This document shows, piece after piece, positions 35,731 through 44,093 of a DNA stretch of 57,058 nucleotides. The translations under genes were made by a program, and so were the position numbers. The DNA is taken from the NCBI RefSeq assembly GCF_001636845.1, contig NZ_LITT01000014.1, positions 1-57,058 of the forward strand, written 5' to 3'. The notes below the pieces were generated by a model that worked only from the letters and a program-made list of their open reading frames with translations, had not been told where the DNA came from and did no database searches. The stretch is from Clostridium ljungdahlii (GTDB taxonomy: Bacteria; Bacillota; Clostridia; Clostridiales; Clostridiaceae). The stretch's first letter is position 1, and each line of letters starts with the position of its first letter.

Positions 35731-37326
35731 ATGTTTTCTAAAATTGTCTTATATGCAGAAGATAAAATTTCTAATATGATATATAACTTCTACAGGACAA
35801 CTAAAAGTGATTTTTCTATTTCTTATATTGCTAATTCTTATAAAAACAGTATTGAAAAAGCAATAGAACTTAATGCTCAAGTTATAATTCTTCAACTTAA
35901 ACATCCTGTATATAAAATTCATAATTTTTTCTACGATTTAGCAATGTCAAATATATATCCAATGATCCTAATTTTTAATGTCATTTCAGAAAATCAAATT
36001 ATATACTCTATTACAAGTCACAAAGACATTACTTATATTAATAAAATAAAATCCTTTTTTACTCAGTCTTTAAGTGAAAAATATACTTGTCATTTTAACT
36101 ATATTGGTGAAGAAAAAAATTCAAACTTGGTAATGGACTTCAGAATCAGTCAACTAGAAAAAACAGAATATCTAAAAGATATTCTACGCGGAGTAATTAA
36201 AAGTGAATTTTTATATTATAAAAAAAAAGTACATTTAAATCTAAATAATTACGGTTACTACGTATATATTTGTAACCTTATGGAAATTGAATATTCAGAC
36301 CACTACTTAAATAAAAACATTTACTACTTAACTGGAGAAGAATTTATTAAAGAATGTCAAACCGTTCTTGACGAGTACAGTGGAGGTGAGGTCTTTTATA
36401 TTAATCCCGATATTTTGTGCATAATTATCAATGATTTTAATTGTACAAGTATTGCTAGCAAACAGAATAAACTTTTTGAAATTACTAGCAAATTGAATAG
36501 CGTAACAAACTCTAAAACAGCATTCAGATATATGAGCAGCTATATCAAAGACATTGAAAATATGAGAGATGCTTATGAATCTTTCCATTGTTTAAAAGAA
36601 TATAACTTTTTCTGTTCTGATGCTAAATTACTCACTCAAGAATATATCAATTCAATAAAAAAAGAAATAGATTACACTTTGATAGATGACACTCTAAAAC
36701 AAATAAAAGAGCTTATAAATTATGATATTTTTAATTTAAAATTGAATGAATTAATATATAAACTATTTTTAGATATTGTAAAACCAAGTCTTGACTACAA
36801 TCTTTATTATTATTGCCATACTTCATTATCATCGGCCTTGGTTGACAGGTATAGCAATCTATATAAAAAAATATTACCGGAAAGCTTACCATACAAAAAA
36901 GTATTCTTTACCTCTATAGAGGATAAATGCAGTGAGTTTATAGATTCTGTAAATCAGCTCAAGTCTGAGCTTTCCAACAAATATATGATAAAGAATTCTA
37001 TAGTTATTCAAGTATTAAACTTTATTCATATTCACTATATGGAGGATATCACTGTAAACCTTATTGCATCCAGCTTAAATATTAGCAACTCATATTTAAG
37101 TCAGATATTTAAAAAGGAGATTGGTACAAGCATTATAAAATATATTATTAACTACAGAGTAGAAAAAGCCAAAGAACTTTTTTCTTCAAGTGACGAACTA
37201 ATTTACAATATTGCTGAAAAAGTGGGCTTTTCTGATGAAAAACACTTTTCAAAAACATTCAAAAAAATTACTGGTCTAACTCCTATGCAGTATAAAAAGC
37301 AAAATGGGAAGGCCAAATATATCTAA
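35731..37326 (+). CDS. AraC-family transcriptional regulator
   Basis: A 531-residue protein with the AraC DNA-binding domain at the C-terminus: first helix-turn-helix VNLIASSLNISNSYLSQIFK near residue 445, second IAEKVGFSDEKHFSKTFKKI near residue 493 and the closing TGLTPMQYKK. The 430-residue N-terminal part is not a recognisable receiver (no conserved aspartate pocket) or cupin and may sense the substrate. Divergent from the sugar operon, it is very probably its activator. GGAGG lies 11 bases before ATG. Confidence 0.88.
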   Translation: MFSKIVLYAEDKISNMIYNFYRTTKSDFSISYIANSYKNSIEKAIELNAQVIILQLKHPVYKIHNFFYDLAMSNIYPMILIFNVISENQIIYSITSHKDITYINKIKSFFTQSLSEKYTCHFNYIGEEKNSNLVMDFRISQLEKTEYLKDILRGVIKSEFLYYKKKVHLNLNNYGYYVYICNLMEIEYSDHYLNKNIYYLTGEEFIKECQTVLDEYSGGEVFYINPDILCIIINDFNCTSIASKQNKLFEITSKLNSVTNSKTAFRYMSSYIKDIENMRDAYESFHCLKEYNFFCSDAKLLTQEYINSIKKEIDYTLIDDTLKQIKELINYDIFNLKLNELIYKLFLDIVKPSLDYNLYYYCHTSLSSALVDRYSNLYKKILPESLPYKKVFFTSIEDKCSEFIDSVNQLKSELSNKYMIKNSIVIQVLNFIHIHYMEDITVNLIASSLNISNSYLSQIFKKEIGTSIIKYIINYRVEKAKELFSSSDELIYNIAEKVGFSDEKHFSKTFKKITGLTPMQYKKQNGKAKYI

Positions 37327-37385
37327 AAGCCAAAGATTAATTATTCATCTAGCGCCTTTTAAGTTAAATATACGTAAGACAAATA

Positions 37386-37422
37386 ACATACATGGCAGTA
37401 ATTAAATTACTACCATGTATGT
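37386..37422. terminator. Long hairpin between the AraC gene and repeat C
   Basis: ACATACATGG.AGTAAT pairs with ATTACT.CCATGTATGT over 17 bases with one mismatch. It lies 60 bases after the AraC gene and just after the 3' edge of repeat copy C, so it can end transcripts from both convergent sides, though neither side shows a strong T tract. Confidence 0.55.
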
Positions 37423-37555
37423 TTATCCGATGACTACCTGCCCTAATACTCCCACTTCTCCAAGTTGGAGTAAAGATCAGCTACGTCCCTGGATAACGAT
37501 TTCTAAGCATCAGGTGGAGTTAAAACTCCATCTGATGCCAAGAACTCTGTTTATC
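37421..37555 (-). repeat. Structured 3' repeat, copy C (short form)
   Basis: On the minus strand it begins with ATCGGATAAACAGAG, where TAA is the stop codon of the ABC permease gene. Hairpins GCATCAG/CTGATGC with an inner TGGAGT/ACTCCA, then CGTTATCCAGGGACGTAGCTG, then TACTCC/GGAGTA, and the end TAGTCATCGGATAAAC. It is terminal in its transcription unit, because the next gene is convergent, which argues against a leader-only role. Confidence 0.78.
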
Positions 37556-38408
37556 CGATATCCTTTTTAGCAAATCCTTTAATACTCATAAATATGAAAA
37601 ATACTAAATATACACATACATAGACCATCATCCATGCACTTGGTGTAGTAGACTTCCCTGATATACCAAAACCAAAACCTGACATAGGATTAAATGTCCC
37701 TAAAGAAGTAAAAATAGTAGAAATCATTTTTCTATAAATTACTTCAAAAGGGGAAATTAAACTTGAAATTATTCCAATTGTAGAAAGGGAATCATTTTTA
37801 ATATATGCTCCTGCTTGTTCCATCACTCCACCAATTAATCCAAGTACATATAAAGCCACTACTACTATCCCATTATTTAAGGTTTTAAATTTAGTACTTC
37901 CATAAAGAGATATTGATAATATAGTCAACGGCTGCAAAATAAAAAACAAAAATCCCTTAGCAAGTGCTGCTATCCCAAAGGTTTCTATAATAGATATTTT
38001 ACTTACAGTGGAAATAATAATTACTGCTATATAAAGAAAAGTACTATATAAAATAATAAGAACAGCTGTACCCAGATATTTTCCAAGTATATATTCTTCC
38101 CTCTTAATTGGCTTTGTTAAAATGGTTAAAATAGTTCCATTTTCTATTTCAGAAGAAACCATACCTATAGACAACATTATAGTCAAAAATGCTACAAGCA
38201 TGCTGGAAAAATAAAACCCTATTATAGAAACAGTTGAAGAAAGATTAACAATCATGTCTATCATTCCATTATTACCAGTTGTATTATTACTTATAAATTT
38301 AAAAATAATAGTTAAAAGGATAAGATATATTATGGTCAATATACCTATAAAATGAAAGATTTTCTTTCTATAAATTTCCTTAAAAGTAGAAAGTGCTATG
38401 ATAAACAT
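37551..38408 (-). CDS. ABC-2 type permease
   Basis: A 285-residue membrane protein with six segments (first at 14-38), with the polar start MFIIALSTFKEIYRKKIFHF typical of ABC-2 permeases. It ends in KKDIG with its stop codon inside the 5' edge of repeat copy C. It overlaps the ATPase gene by one base (ATGA-type join) and is the last gene of the sigma/anti-sigma/ABC operon. Confidence 0.85.
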   Translation of the reverse strand: MFIIALSTFKEIYRKKIFHFIGILTIIYLILLTIIFKFISNNTTGNNGMIDMIVNLSSTVSIIGFYFSSMLVAFLTIMLSIGMVSSEIENGTILTILTKPIKREEYILGKYLGTAVLIILYSTFLYIAVIIISTVSKISIIETFGIAALAKGFLFFILQPLTILSISLYGSTKFKTLNNGIVVVALYVLGLIGGVMEQAGAYIKNDSLSTIGIISSLISPFEVIYRKMISTIFTSLGTFNPMSGFGFGISGKSTTPSAWMMVYVCVYLVFFIFMSIKGFAKKDIG

Positions 38409-39322
38409 TATTCTTCACCTCTTTCAATAAGTTTTATAAATATGTCCTCCAAACTATTTCTGTGCGGAGTAAGCCCATACAACTTTCCTCCTCCTGATAT
38501 AATTAACGAAGCAACTTCGTGTATTTCATAGTTTTCCTTAACATGCATTTTAATGTTTTTCCCATCAAAAGTCATATCTTCATCAATTTTTTCAAGCTTA
38601 TTTAAAATTTCATTACTTATATTTTCTACATGAATATCCAAAACAGTGTTTCCTTCTAAAAGATCATTGATTTTTCCTTGTTTTACAATACTTCCTTTAC
38701 TTATAATAGCTGCACTGTCGCAAATCATTTCTACTTCACTTAAAAGGTGACTATTTAAAAATACAGTTTTGCCCATACCTTTTAGCTTCAACATAATATC
38801 TCTAACTTCTTTTCTACCTATAGGATCTAAGGCAGAAGTAGGCTCATCCAAAAAAAGAAGCTCAGGATCACAAAGAAGAGCACTGGCAATTCCTATTCTC
38901 TGCTGCATGCCTTTACTATAAGTACCTATTTTGCTTTCTTCAGCACCTTTTAGATTGACAATTTCAAGGACTTCTTCTATTTTTATAGAAGAAGTCTTCT
39001 TGTCAAGTTTATATAATGAAGAATGGAAGGACAGGAGGTCTAATCCTGTCATCCATTCTTGATATTTAAAAAGTTCAGGCAAATATCCTATCTTTTTTCT
39101 CGATTCTAAATCACCAATAGACTTACCTAGTATACGTGCATTTCCTGAAGTTGGAAATAGAAGCCCAACAAGGGTTTTTATAAATGTGCTTTTTCCTGCA
39201 CCATTAGGACCTAAAAATCCGTAAATTTCACCTTTGGATACAGATATATTAATGTTTTTGCATCCTTTATTATTTTCATATATTTTGGAAAGATTTTCTG
39301 TTTCAATTACCAAATTTATCAC
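38408..39322 (-). CDS. ABC transporter ATPase
   Basis: The 304-residue ATPase carries Walker A GPNGAGKST near residue 39, signature YSKGMQQRIGIASALL near residue 134, Walker B LLFLDEPTSALDP and H-loop LNSHLLSEVEMI, and an 80-residue C-terminal extension seen in NatA/CcmA-type subunits. The frame opens with GTG at 39322 overlapping the anti-sigma stop; TTG at 39313, six bases after GAGGTG, is the other candidate start. Confidence 0.9.
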   Translation of the reverse strand: MINLVIETENLSKIYENNKGCKNINISVSKGEIYGFLGPNGAGKSTFIKTLVGLLFPTSGNARILGKSIGDLESRKKIGYLPELFKYQEWMTGLDLLSFHSSLYKLDKKTSSIKIEEVLEIVNLKGAEESKIGTYSKGMQQRIGIASALLCDPELLFLDEPTSALDPIGRKEVRDIMLKLKGMGKTVFLNSHLLSEVEMICDSAAIISKGSIVKQGKINDLLEGNTVLDIHVENISNEILNKLEKIDEDMTFDGKNIKMHVKENYEIHEVASLIISGGGKLYGLTPHRNSLEDIFIKLIERGEE

Positions 39323-40425
39323 CTCATAGACTTTGCTGTTTCCAGTAATTTATTTTTATCTACATTACCATCAATACTAATTAAAACATTGTCTTTAAGA
39401 ATTAAAATGGAAGAATGTTTCTTTCCCTTGTCATTTTGGTTGGTATCAAAGCATCCAATGGCTTTCATGCCATTTATATTCATTTCTTCAGCTTTACCTC
39501 CTACATTAGGAATATACAAAGTACTTTTCCAATCCTTTATGGATTTCAACTGCTGCTGCATATCATATGGTAGTATAGAAAGATCTGATAGAGCATTGAA
39601 TATTTCATCTACATCTACATCATTAGGTGCTGTAATTTCTGGCATTTTGGTTTCTGACACAGCTATACGCTCACCATTTGTTGAATCTTCATACATAATG
39701 CTTAACGCTCCAGTCATGTTTAAAGAAAAAGTTTTTCCATCTAAGTCTTTAGGAAATAGCTTTTTTCCTCCTAAAGATTTAAGAAGTTCATTTATATTTT
39801 CTACATTTAAAGTAAAATCCATTTTTGAAGGCTTATCTATTGAAATATTCTTTACTTCCTTCGATTGTATATTTTGAGGTATAGATATTGTAAATGGCAG
39901 TGTTTTTTTTGCTTCATCTATAGTAACATTTTTTTGTTCACCACCCTGGTATTTAACTTTACCTATTTTATCAATGTTAATATCTGACTTACGATCTTGG
40001 AGCTCAGTTTTGAGCTTTTTAATATCATCCAATGGAATATTTACACTTTTAATATCCTTTGCTCTAAAAATTGAAACTGCACTCATAACTGATGCTCTTA
40101 TAGGCCCTACAGAAACACAAGTAGTTATGACAAGTGCTGCACAAGCAGCCGCTGCTATTTTTTTATACTTTTTCATATTTTTAAACTCTCCTTTTTTATT
40201 TTTTGCTTGAATATCCCTATTTTCTATTTCTACATGATTTATATTAAATTCTTTCTCATAATCCTGAAGCTTTTCCACAGCAAAACTATTCATAGACTTC
40301 AATTCTTTATAAACTTCTTTGCATTTTTCACATTGAAAAAGGTGCATTTCTACTTCTTTTATTTCAGTATTACTAAGTTCTCCATCAATATATGCTTGAA
40401 TGCTTCCTTCACTTAGACACTTCAC
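39319..40425 (-). CDS. Membrane anti-sigma factor with zinc-finger domain
   Basis: A 368-residue protein. The N-terminus has the ZAS motif HLFQCEKCKEV (H-x3-C-x2-C) that grips the sigma factor. A membrane segment lies near residues 88-108, and 260 extracellular residues follow. The C-terminal GMKAIGCFDTNQNDKGKKHS and NKLLETAKSM resemble the DUF4367-type domain of such proteins. It starts four bases after the sigma gene, so the pair is cotranscribed; release of sigma probably follows an envelope signal. Confidence 0.85.
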   Translation of the reverse strand: MKCLSEGSIQAYIDGELSNTEIKEVEMHLFQCEKCKEVYKELKSMNSFAVEKLQDYEKEFNINHVEIENRDIQAKNKKGEFKNMKKYKKIAAAACAALVITTCVSVGPIRASVMSAVSIFRAKDIKSVNIPLDDIKKLKTELQDRKSDINIDKIGKVKYQGGEQKNVTIDEAKKTLPFTISIPQNIQSKEVKNISIDKPSKMDFTLNVENINELLKSLGGKKLFPKDLDGKTFSLNMTGALSIMYEDSTNGERIAVSETKMPEITAPNDVDVDEIFNALSDLSILPYDMQQQLKSIKDWKSTLYIPNVGGKAEEMNINGMKAIGCFDTNQNDKGKKHSSILILKDNVLISIDGNVDKNKLLETAKSMR

Positions 40426-40428
40426 TTT

Positions 40429-40959
40429 TTATTCACCTCTCTCTTCTAAATTTAAGTAGTTCTCCTTAAATTTTCTTTGTGCTCTCGATATAAGTGTGCC
40501 TACAGAATTTTTATCTACTCCAATTATTTCTGCAATTTCACTATATTTGTATCCTGAAAACTTAAGAATCAGACACATACGATCTCTAGGTGGAAGTGTA
40601 TTTAGTACTTTTTTAGTTAAATCTACTTCACAATTATTAATTGCAACCTCTTCAATTGAAATAACGTTATCTGTTTCTTTTTTGTAAATCATCTCATTTT
40701 TTCCTTCATGAATTTTCTTATTTCTTATATAATTGTAGGAAGTATTGGTAGAAACCTTATTTAACCATGCAGCAATGTTATTGTGGTCAGGTGGTGAATT
40801 ATATAACTTCATAAATACTTCCTGTGCCAAATCTTCAGCTGCATGCATGTCCCCAGTAAGGTAGGAAATTCTTCTGAAGATGGTGTCATAATATTTCTCA
40901 TATACAGCTTTAAAATTTTGCTCATATTTCTTCTTCTTAAAATAACTGATAACACCCAT
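40429..40959 (-). CDS. ECF-type RNA polymerase sigma factor
   Basis: The 176-residue protein has sigma region 2 (AVYEKYYDTIFRRISYLTGD, AAEDLAQEVFMKLY) and region 4 (LPPRDRMCLILKFSGYKYSE, IAEIIGVDKNSVGTLISRAQ). It heads the operon sigma - anti-sigma - ATPase - permease, so it most likely drives its own promoter and the exporter genes. The 187-base region to the divergent DUF2164 gene should hold that promoter; I could not assign the hexamers with confidence. Confidence 0.92.
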   Translation of the reverse strand: MGVISYFKKKKYEQNFKAVYEKYYDTIFRRISYLTGDMHAAEDLAQEVFMKLYNSPPDHNNIAAWLNKVSTNTSYNYIRNKKIHEGKNEMIYKKETDNVISIEEVAINNCEVDLTKKVLNTLPPRDRMCLILKFSGYKYSEIAEIIGVDKNSVGTLISRAQRKFKENYLNLEERGE

Positions 40960-41182
40960 ATTTTTGACTTTATTCCTCCTTCTAGGTACTCTTGTTCAAA
41001 AGCTTCTGATTAATATATTCTAGAATATACCTGATACCTTTTTTGTTAAATTTGGTATCTATAATATTAACACATAAGTATTAAAAATTATGACAAGAAT
41101 TATGATATAATTAATAAACTGTTTTAGTCTATACTGTTATAGAATTATGAAAAATAATAATTTTAAATGGAGGTATGCTATA

Positions 41183-41410
41183 ATGAACAAAATTAAATTA
41201 AGCAAAGAAAAAAAGCAGGAAATGATTTCTACAATAAAGAACTATTTTCTAAACGAAAGAGATGAAGAATTAGGTGACTTAGCCTCAGGCTTGATACTAG
41301 ATTTTATAGTAGAAGAATTAGCTCCAGAATTTTATAATCAGGGAGTTTATGATTGTTATAAATATATTACTGATAGAAATGAAGATTTATTATCCCTTCA
41401 AATATATTAA
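41183..41410 (+). CDS. DUF2164 family protein
   Basis: A 75-residue protein: MNKIKLSKEKKQEMISTIKN, then FLNERDEELGDLASGLILDF and NQGVYDCYKYI. The pattern LG.L.....LDF......YN.GV.D fits DUF2164, a small cytosolic family without a known role. I use the ATG at 41183, nine bases after GGAGG; the frame upstream to 41147 has no ribosome site. Confidence 0.75.
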   Translation: MNKIKLSKEKKQEMISTIKNYFLNERDEELGDLASGLILDFIVEELAPEFYNQGVYDCYKYITDRNEDLLSLQIY

Positions 41411-41441
41411 CTTATATGCAAATTAGGAGAATGTTAAAAAT

Positions 41442-42272
41442 ATGATATATACACATGAAGATAAACGTAATAAAGAATTGAGAGCTGACTGTAAAAAATG
41501 TTTTGGATTATGCTGCATTGCATTATACTTCTCAGCGTCCGAAGGTTTTCCAACTAACAAAGACGCAGGTAAAGCCTGTATAAATTTGCAATCAGACTTC
41601 ACCTGCTCTGTTCACAAAAATCTTAGGAACAAAGGTCTTAAAGGTTGTACTGCATATGATTGTTTTGGTGCTGGTCAAAAATTAGCTCAGATTACCTGCA
41701 GTGGGCATGATTGGCATCAAAGCTCTGAATATGCTAAGAAAATGTTTGATGCCTTCTTAACTATGAGACAGCTTCACGAAATACTATGGTATCTTTCTGA
41801 AGCATATACCCTGCAAACAGATAACAGTATCAAAAAAAATATAAACTCCTTAATTGAAAATACTGAAGGCCTTACTCTTCTTGACGTTGATTCTCTATTA
41901 TCACTAGATGTAGAAGCTCATAGAAACAAGGTTAATGTAGTACTTAGAAATACAAGCGAGCTTATGCGTTCCAAAGCTCATAGTGGAAAGAACCCTTTAT
42001 CTCACAGATTAGACTATTTTGGTGCAGACCTGAGAAAAACTAATCTTAGAGGTGCAGACTTAAGGGGAACGTGCCTTATTGCTGCAAATCTTAGAGGAGT
42101 TGATTTAAGTTATGCTGATCTCATTGGAGCTGATTTGCGAGATGCTGATCTCAGCGGAGCCAATCTCTCAAAAATCATCTTTCTTACTCAGTCCCAAATC
42201 AATACAGCTAAGGGTAATTCCCATACAAAACTACCTATGGTGATAATTCGCCCAAGCTATTGGTCAAAATAA
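41442..42272 (+). CDS. Cysteine-rich plus pentapeptide-repeat protein
   Basis: The 276-residue protein combines two parts. The N-terminal 90 residues hold eight or more cysteines (CKKCFGLCC, GKACINL, FTCSVH, GCTAYDCFGAG, ITCSGHDW), resembling a YkgJ-type metal-binding cluster. After a helical middle, residues 200-250 form a pentapeptide repeat run (ADLRKTNLRGADLRGTCLIA and on through ADLIGADLRDADLSGANLS). Pentapeptide coils can mimic DNA, as in Qnr. It follows DUF2164 by 31 bases. Confidence 0.8.
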   Translation: MIYTHEDKRNKELRADCKKCFGLCCIALYFSASEGFPTNKDAGKACINLQSDFTCSVHKNLRNKGLKGCTAYDCFGAGQKLAQITCSGHDWHQSSEYAKKMFDAFLTMRQLHEILWYLSEAYTLQTDNSIKKNINSLIENTEGLTLLDVDSLLSLDVEAHRNKVNVVLRNTSELMRSKAHSGKNPLSHRLDYFGADLRKTNLRGADLRGTCLIAANLRGVDLSYADLIGADLRDADLSGANLSKIIFLTQSQINTAKGNSHTKLPMVIIRPSYWSK

Positions 42273-42290
42273 TTATAGCTAATATTATTA

Positions 42291-42422
42291 AATAAACAGA
42301 GTTCTTGGCATCAGATGGAGTTTTAACTCCACCTGATACTTAGAAATCGTTATCTAGGGACGTAGCTGCTCGCAACGTACACTTGGAGAAGGGAGTATTA
42401 GAGCAGGTAGTCATCGGATAAA
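42291..42422 (+). repeat. Structured 3' repeat, copy D (short form)
   Basis: It starts AATAAACAGAGTTCTTGG, 18 bases after the pentapeptide gene stop, on that gene's strand. Hairpin GCATCAG.../CTGATAC, then GTTATCTAGGGACGTAGCTG and GCTC...GAGC enclosing GGAGAAGGGAGTATTA, and the end TAGTCATCGGATAAAC. The inner GCTC loop differs from copies A and C. Confidence 0.78.
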
Positions 42423-42540
42423 CATCCTAGGAAAGCCATTTTTGACTTCCCTTAAAAAATGTTATAATTAGGATATAATTAAATTATAATATAGTACCCA
42501 TTTGTAAAATAGTGTACTTAAAGGAATGAGGGGTTAGTTT

Positions 42541-43203
42541 ATGTTTCATGTAGTTGATTTTCAAAAATGGGAAAGGCGTGAACACTTTAAATATTATACT
42601 GAACAGCTTAAATGTGCCTATAGTATTACCGCAAATCTTGATGTTACTTTATTTAAGGAATCATTAAAAAAGAATAATTTAAAATTTTATCCTTCATTTA
42701 TATATTGTGTTAGTTATAACATAAATTCTATGCCGGAATTTCGTATGCGTCTTGGGGAAAACAGCCAATTAATTGTATATGATATTGTCCATCCTAACTA
42801 TACAATTTTTCATAAAGATGATCATACATTTTCAGACATTTGGTCAGAATATACAGATGACTTTTATAAATTTTATGATAATTATAAATGTGATATGGAA
42901 AAATACTCACATATTAAAGGTGTAAAAATTAAGGCAAACCAGCCTAAAAATTTCTACTGCATATCTTGTGTCCCATGGCTCACATTTACAGGATATTCAA
43001 CATACAGCAGCGAATCCAGTCCATCTTTGATGCCAATTATAACCTATGGAAAATATCATGAAGAAAACGGAAAATGGTTAATGCCATTTACTGTAACGAT
43101 ATCACACGCAGTGGCTGATGGATATCATGTAAGCAAATTAATTAACAGCATACAAGAAACAATAGATAAATTTAATATTGAAAAAAATAAAGCAGTTTTA
43201 TGA
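42541..43203 (+). CDS. Chloramphenicol-acetyltransferase-like protein
   Basis: The 220-residue protein has the full CAT fold markers: WERREHFKYYT at the start, PSFIYCVSYNINSMPEFRMR, FYCISCVPWLTFTGY, and the catalytic histidine in ISHAVADGYHVSKL near residue 189. CAT moves acetyl from acetyl-CoA to chloramphenicol; several clostridial members confer resistance, others are untested. A possible promoter (TTGACT, TATAAT) lies about 65-90 bases upstream, with a 15-base spacer. Confidence 0.85.
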   Translation: MFHVVDFQKWERREHFKYYTEQLKCAYSITANLDVTLFKESLKKNNLKFYPSFIYCVSYNINSMPEFRMRLGENSQLIVYDIVHPNYTIFHKDDHTFSDIWSEYTDDFYKFYDNYKCDMEKYSHIKGVKIKANQPKNFYCISCVPWLTFTGYSTYSSESSPSLMPIITYGKYHEENGKWLMPFTVTISHAVADGYHVSKLINSIQETIDKFNIEKNKAVL

Positions 43204-43315
43204 GTAATATGCTATCGTAAGTTATGTAGTCAATTTAATTTACCATATGAATATGAATATTAATATGTATTATAGATAATAATACATATTACAGATATGA
43301 AAGGATGTGTATAAA

Positions 43316-43870
43316 ATGGCATTAAATAATGCAATGACCGCTGATTTTTTAAGATCTGCATATGGTGGAGAAAGTATGGCTCATATGAGATATCTTATTT
43401 GGGGAGATCATGCTGAGAAAGCTGGATATTCTAACATTGCTAGACTTTTTAGAGGCATAGCCTATGCAGAATGGGCACATGCTAAAAATCATTTCAATGT
43501 ACTTAAAAATCAAGTTGGTGACAATACAGTTGCAGCTGGTGCTGTATTTGGAAATACCGATATTGTAGAAAACCTTCAGGGAGCAATAAATGGAGAACTT
43601 CATGAAGTAGATCAAATGTATCCTGTATATCTTGAAACTGCAAGATTTCAAAATGAAAAAGATGCTGAAAGGTCATTTCATTATGCACTAGAAGCTGAAA
43701 AACTACATGCAAATATGTTTAAAGGTGCACAGGAATCAGCTAAATCAGGAAAAGATATTCCAAATCAAAAGATATATGTTTGTCCAATTTGTGGATACAC
43801 ATACATGGGCGATAATGTAGGTGACTGTCCAGTTTGTGGTGCAAAGAAAGAAATCTTCAAAGAATTTTAA
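43316..43870 (+). CDS. rbr: Rubrerythrin
   Basis: The 184-residue protein has the N-terminal four-helix diiron domain with the ligand motifs E..H (GGESMAHMRY, AYAEWAHAKNH, GELHEVDQMY, ALEAEKLHANMF), and a C-terminal rubredoxin domain with the iron-binding pairs CPICGY and CPVCGAKK. It reduces hydrogen peroxide with electrons from NADH via rubredoxin reductases. The ATG at 43316 has AAGGATG upstream. The protein is complete. Confidence 0.92.
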   Translation: MALNNAMTADFLRSAYGGESMAHMRYLIWGDHAEKAGYSNIARLFRGIAYAEWAHAKNHFNVLKNQVGDNTVAAGAVFGNTDIVENLQGAINGELHEVDQMYPVYLETARFQNEKDAERSFHYALEAEKLHANMFKGAQESAKSGKDIPNQKIYVCPICGYTYMGDNVGDCPVCGAKKEIFKEF

Positions 43871-43897
43871 TATCAACACTATTTTTAACGTTTTCCC

Positions 43898-43995
43898 ATC
43901 AAGTGATCCTTAGACTCAGGTGAAACTTGCTTATGTGTGAGTCGCTTTCACTGTGTGTGATGGAAGGGTTACGGATGGTAGCCATCGGACAAAAT
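43898..43995 (+). repeat. Structured 3' repeat, copy E (B-type, short)
   Basis: It starts ATCAAGTGATCCTTAG, 28 bases after the rubrerythrin stop, on that gene's strand. GACTCA pairs with TGAGTC, then TCGCTTTCACTGTGTGTGA matches copy B with the TCGC/GCGA stem changed to TCAC/GTGA. It ends TAGCCATCGGACAAAA. An ATTGAG/CTCAAT hairpin (43997-44036) follows, probably a terminator. Confidence 0.75.
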
Positions 43996-44051
43996 ATATT
44001 GAGCCTGCCTTAAAATACTTTCGAGACAGACTCAATCTTAAATCAACAATC

Positions 44052-44093
44052 TAGCATACTGACTAGTTATTTCTTTGAAAATGCCTAAACATC
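44052..44093 (-). repeat. Half of an AGGCAT hairpin repeat
   Basis: This 42-base stretch (CTAGCATACTGACT and on, through TTATTTCTTTG, to ATGCC) recurs almost unchanged at 47647-47689. On the minus strand the stop TAG of the oxidoreductase gene lies in its first bases. The partner arm present in the other copy is missing here. Confidence 0.6.
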
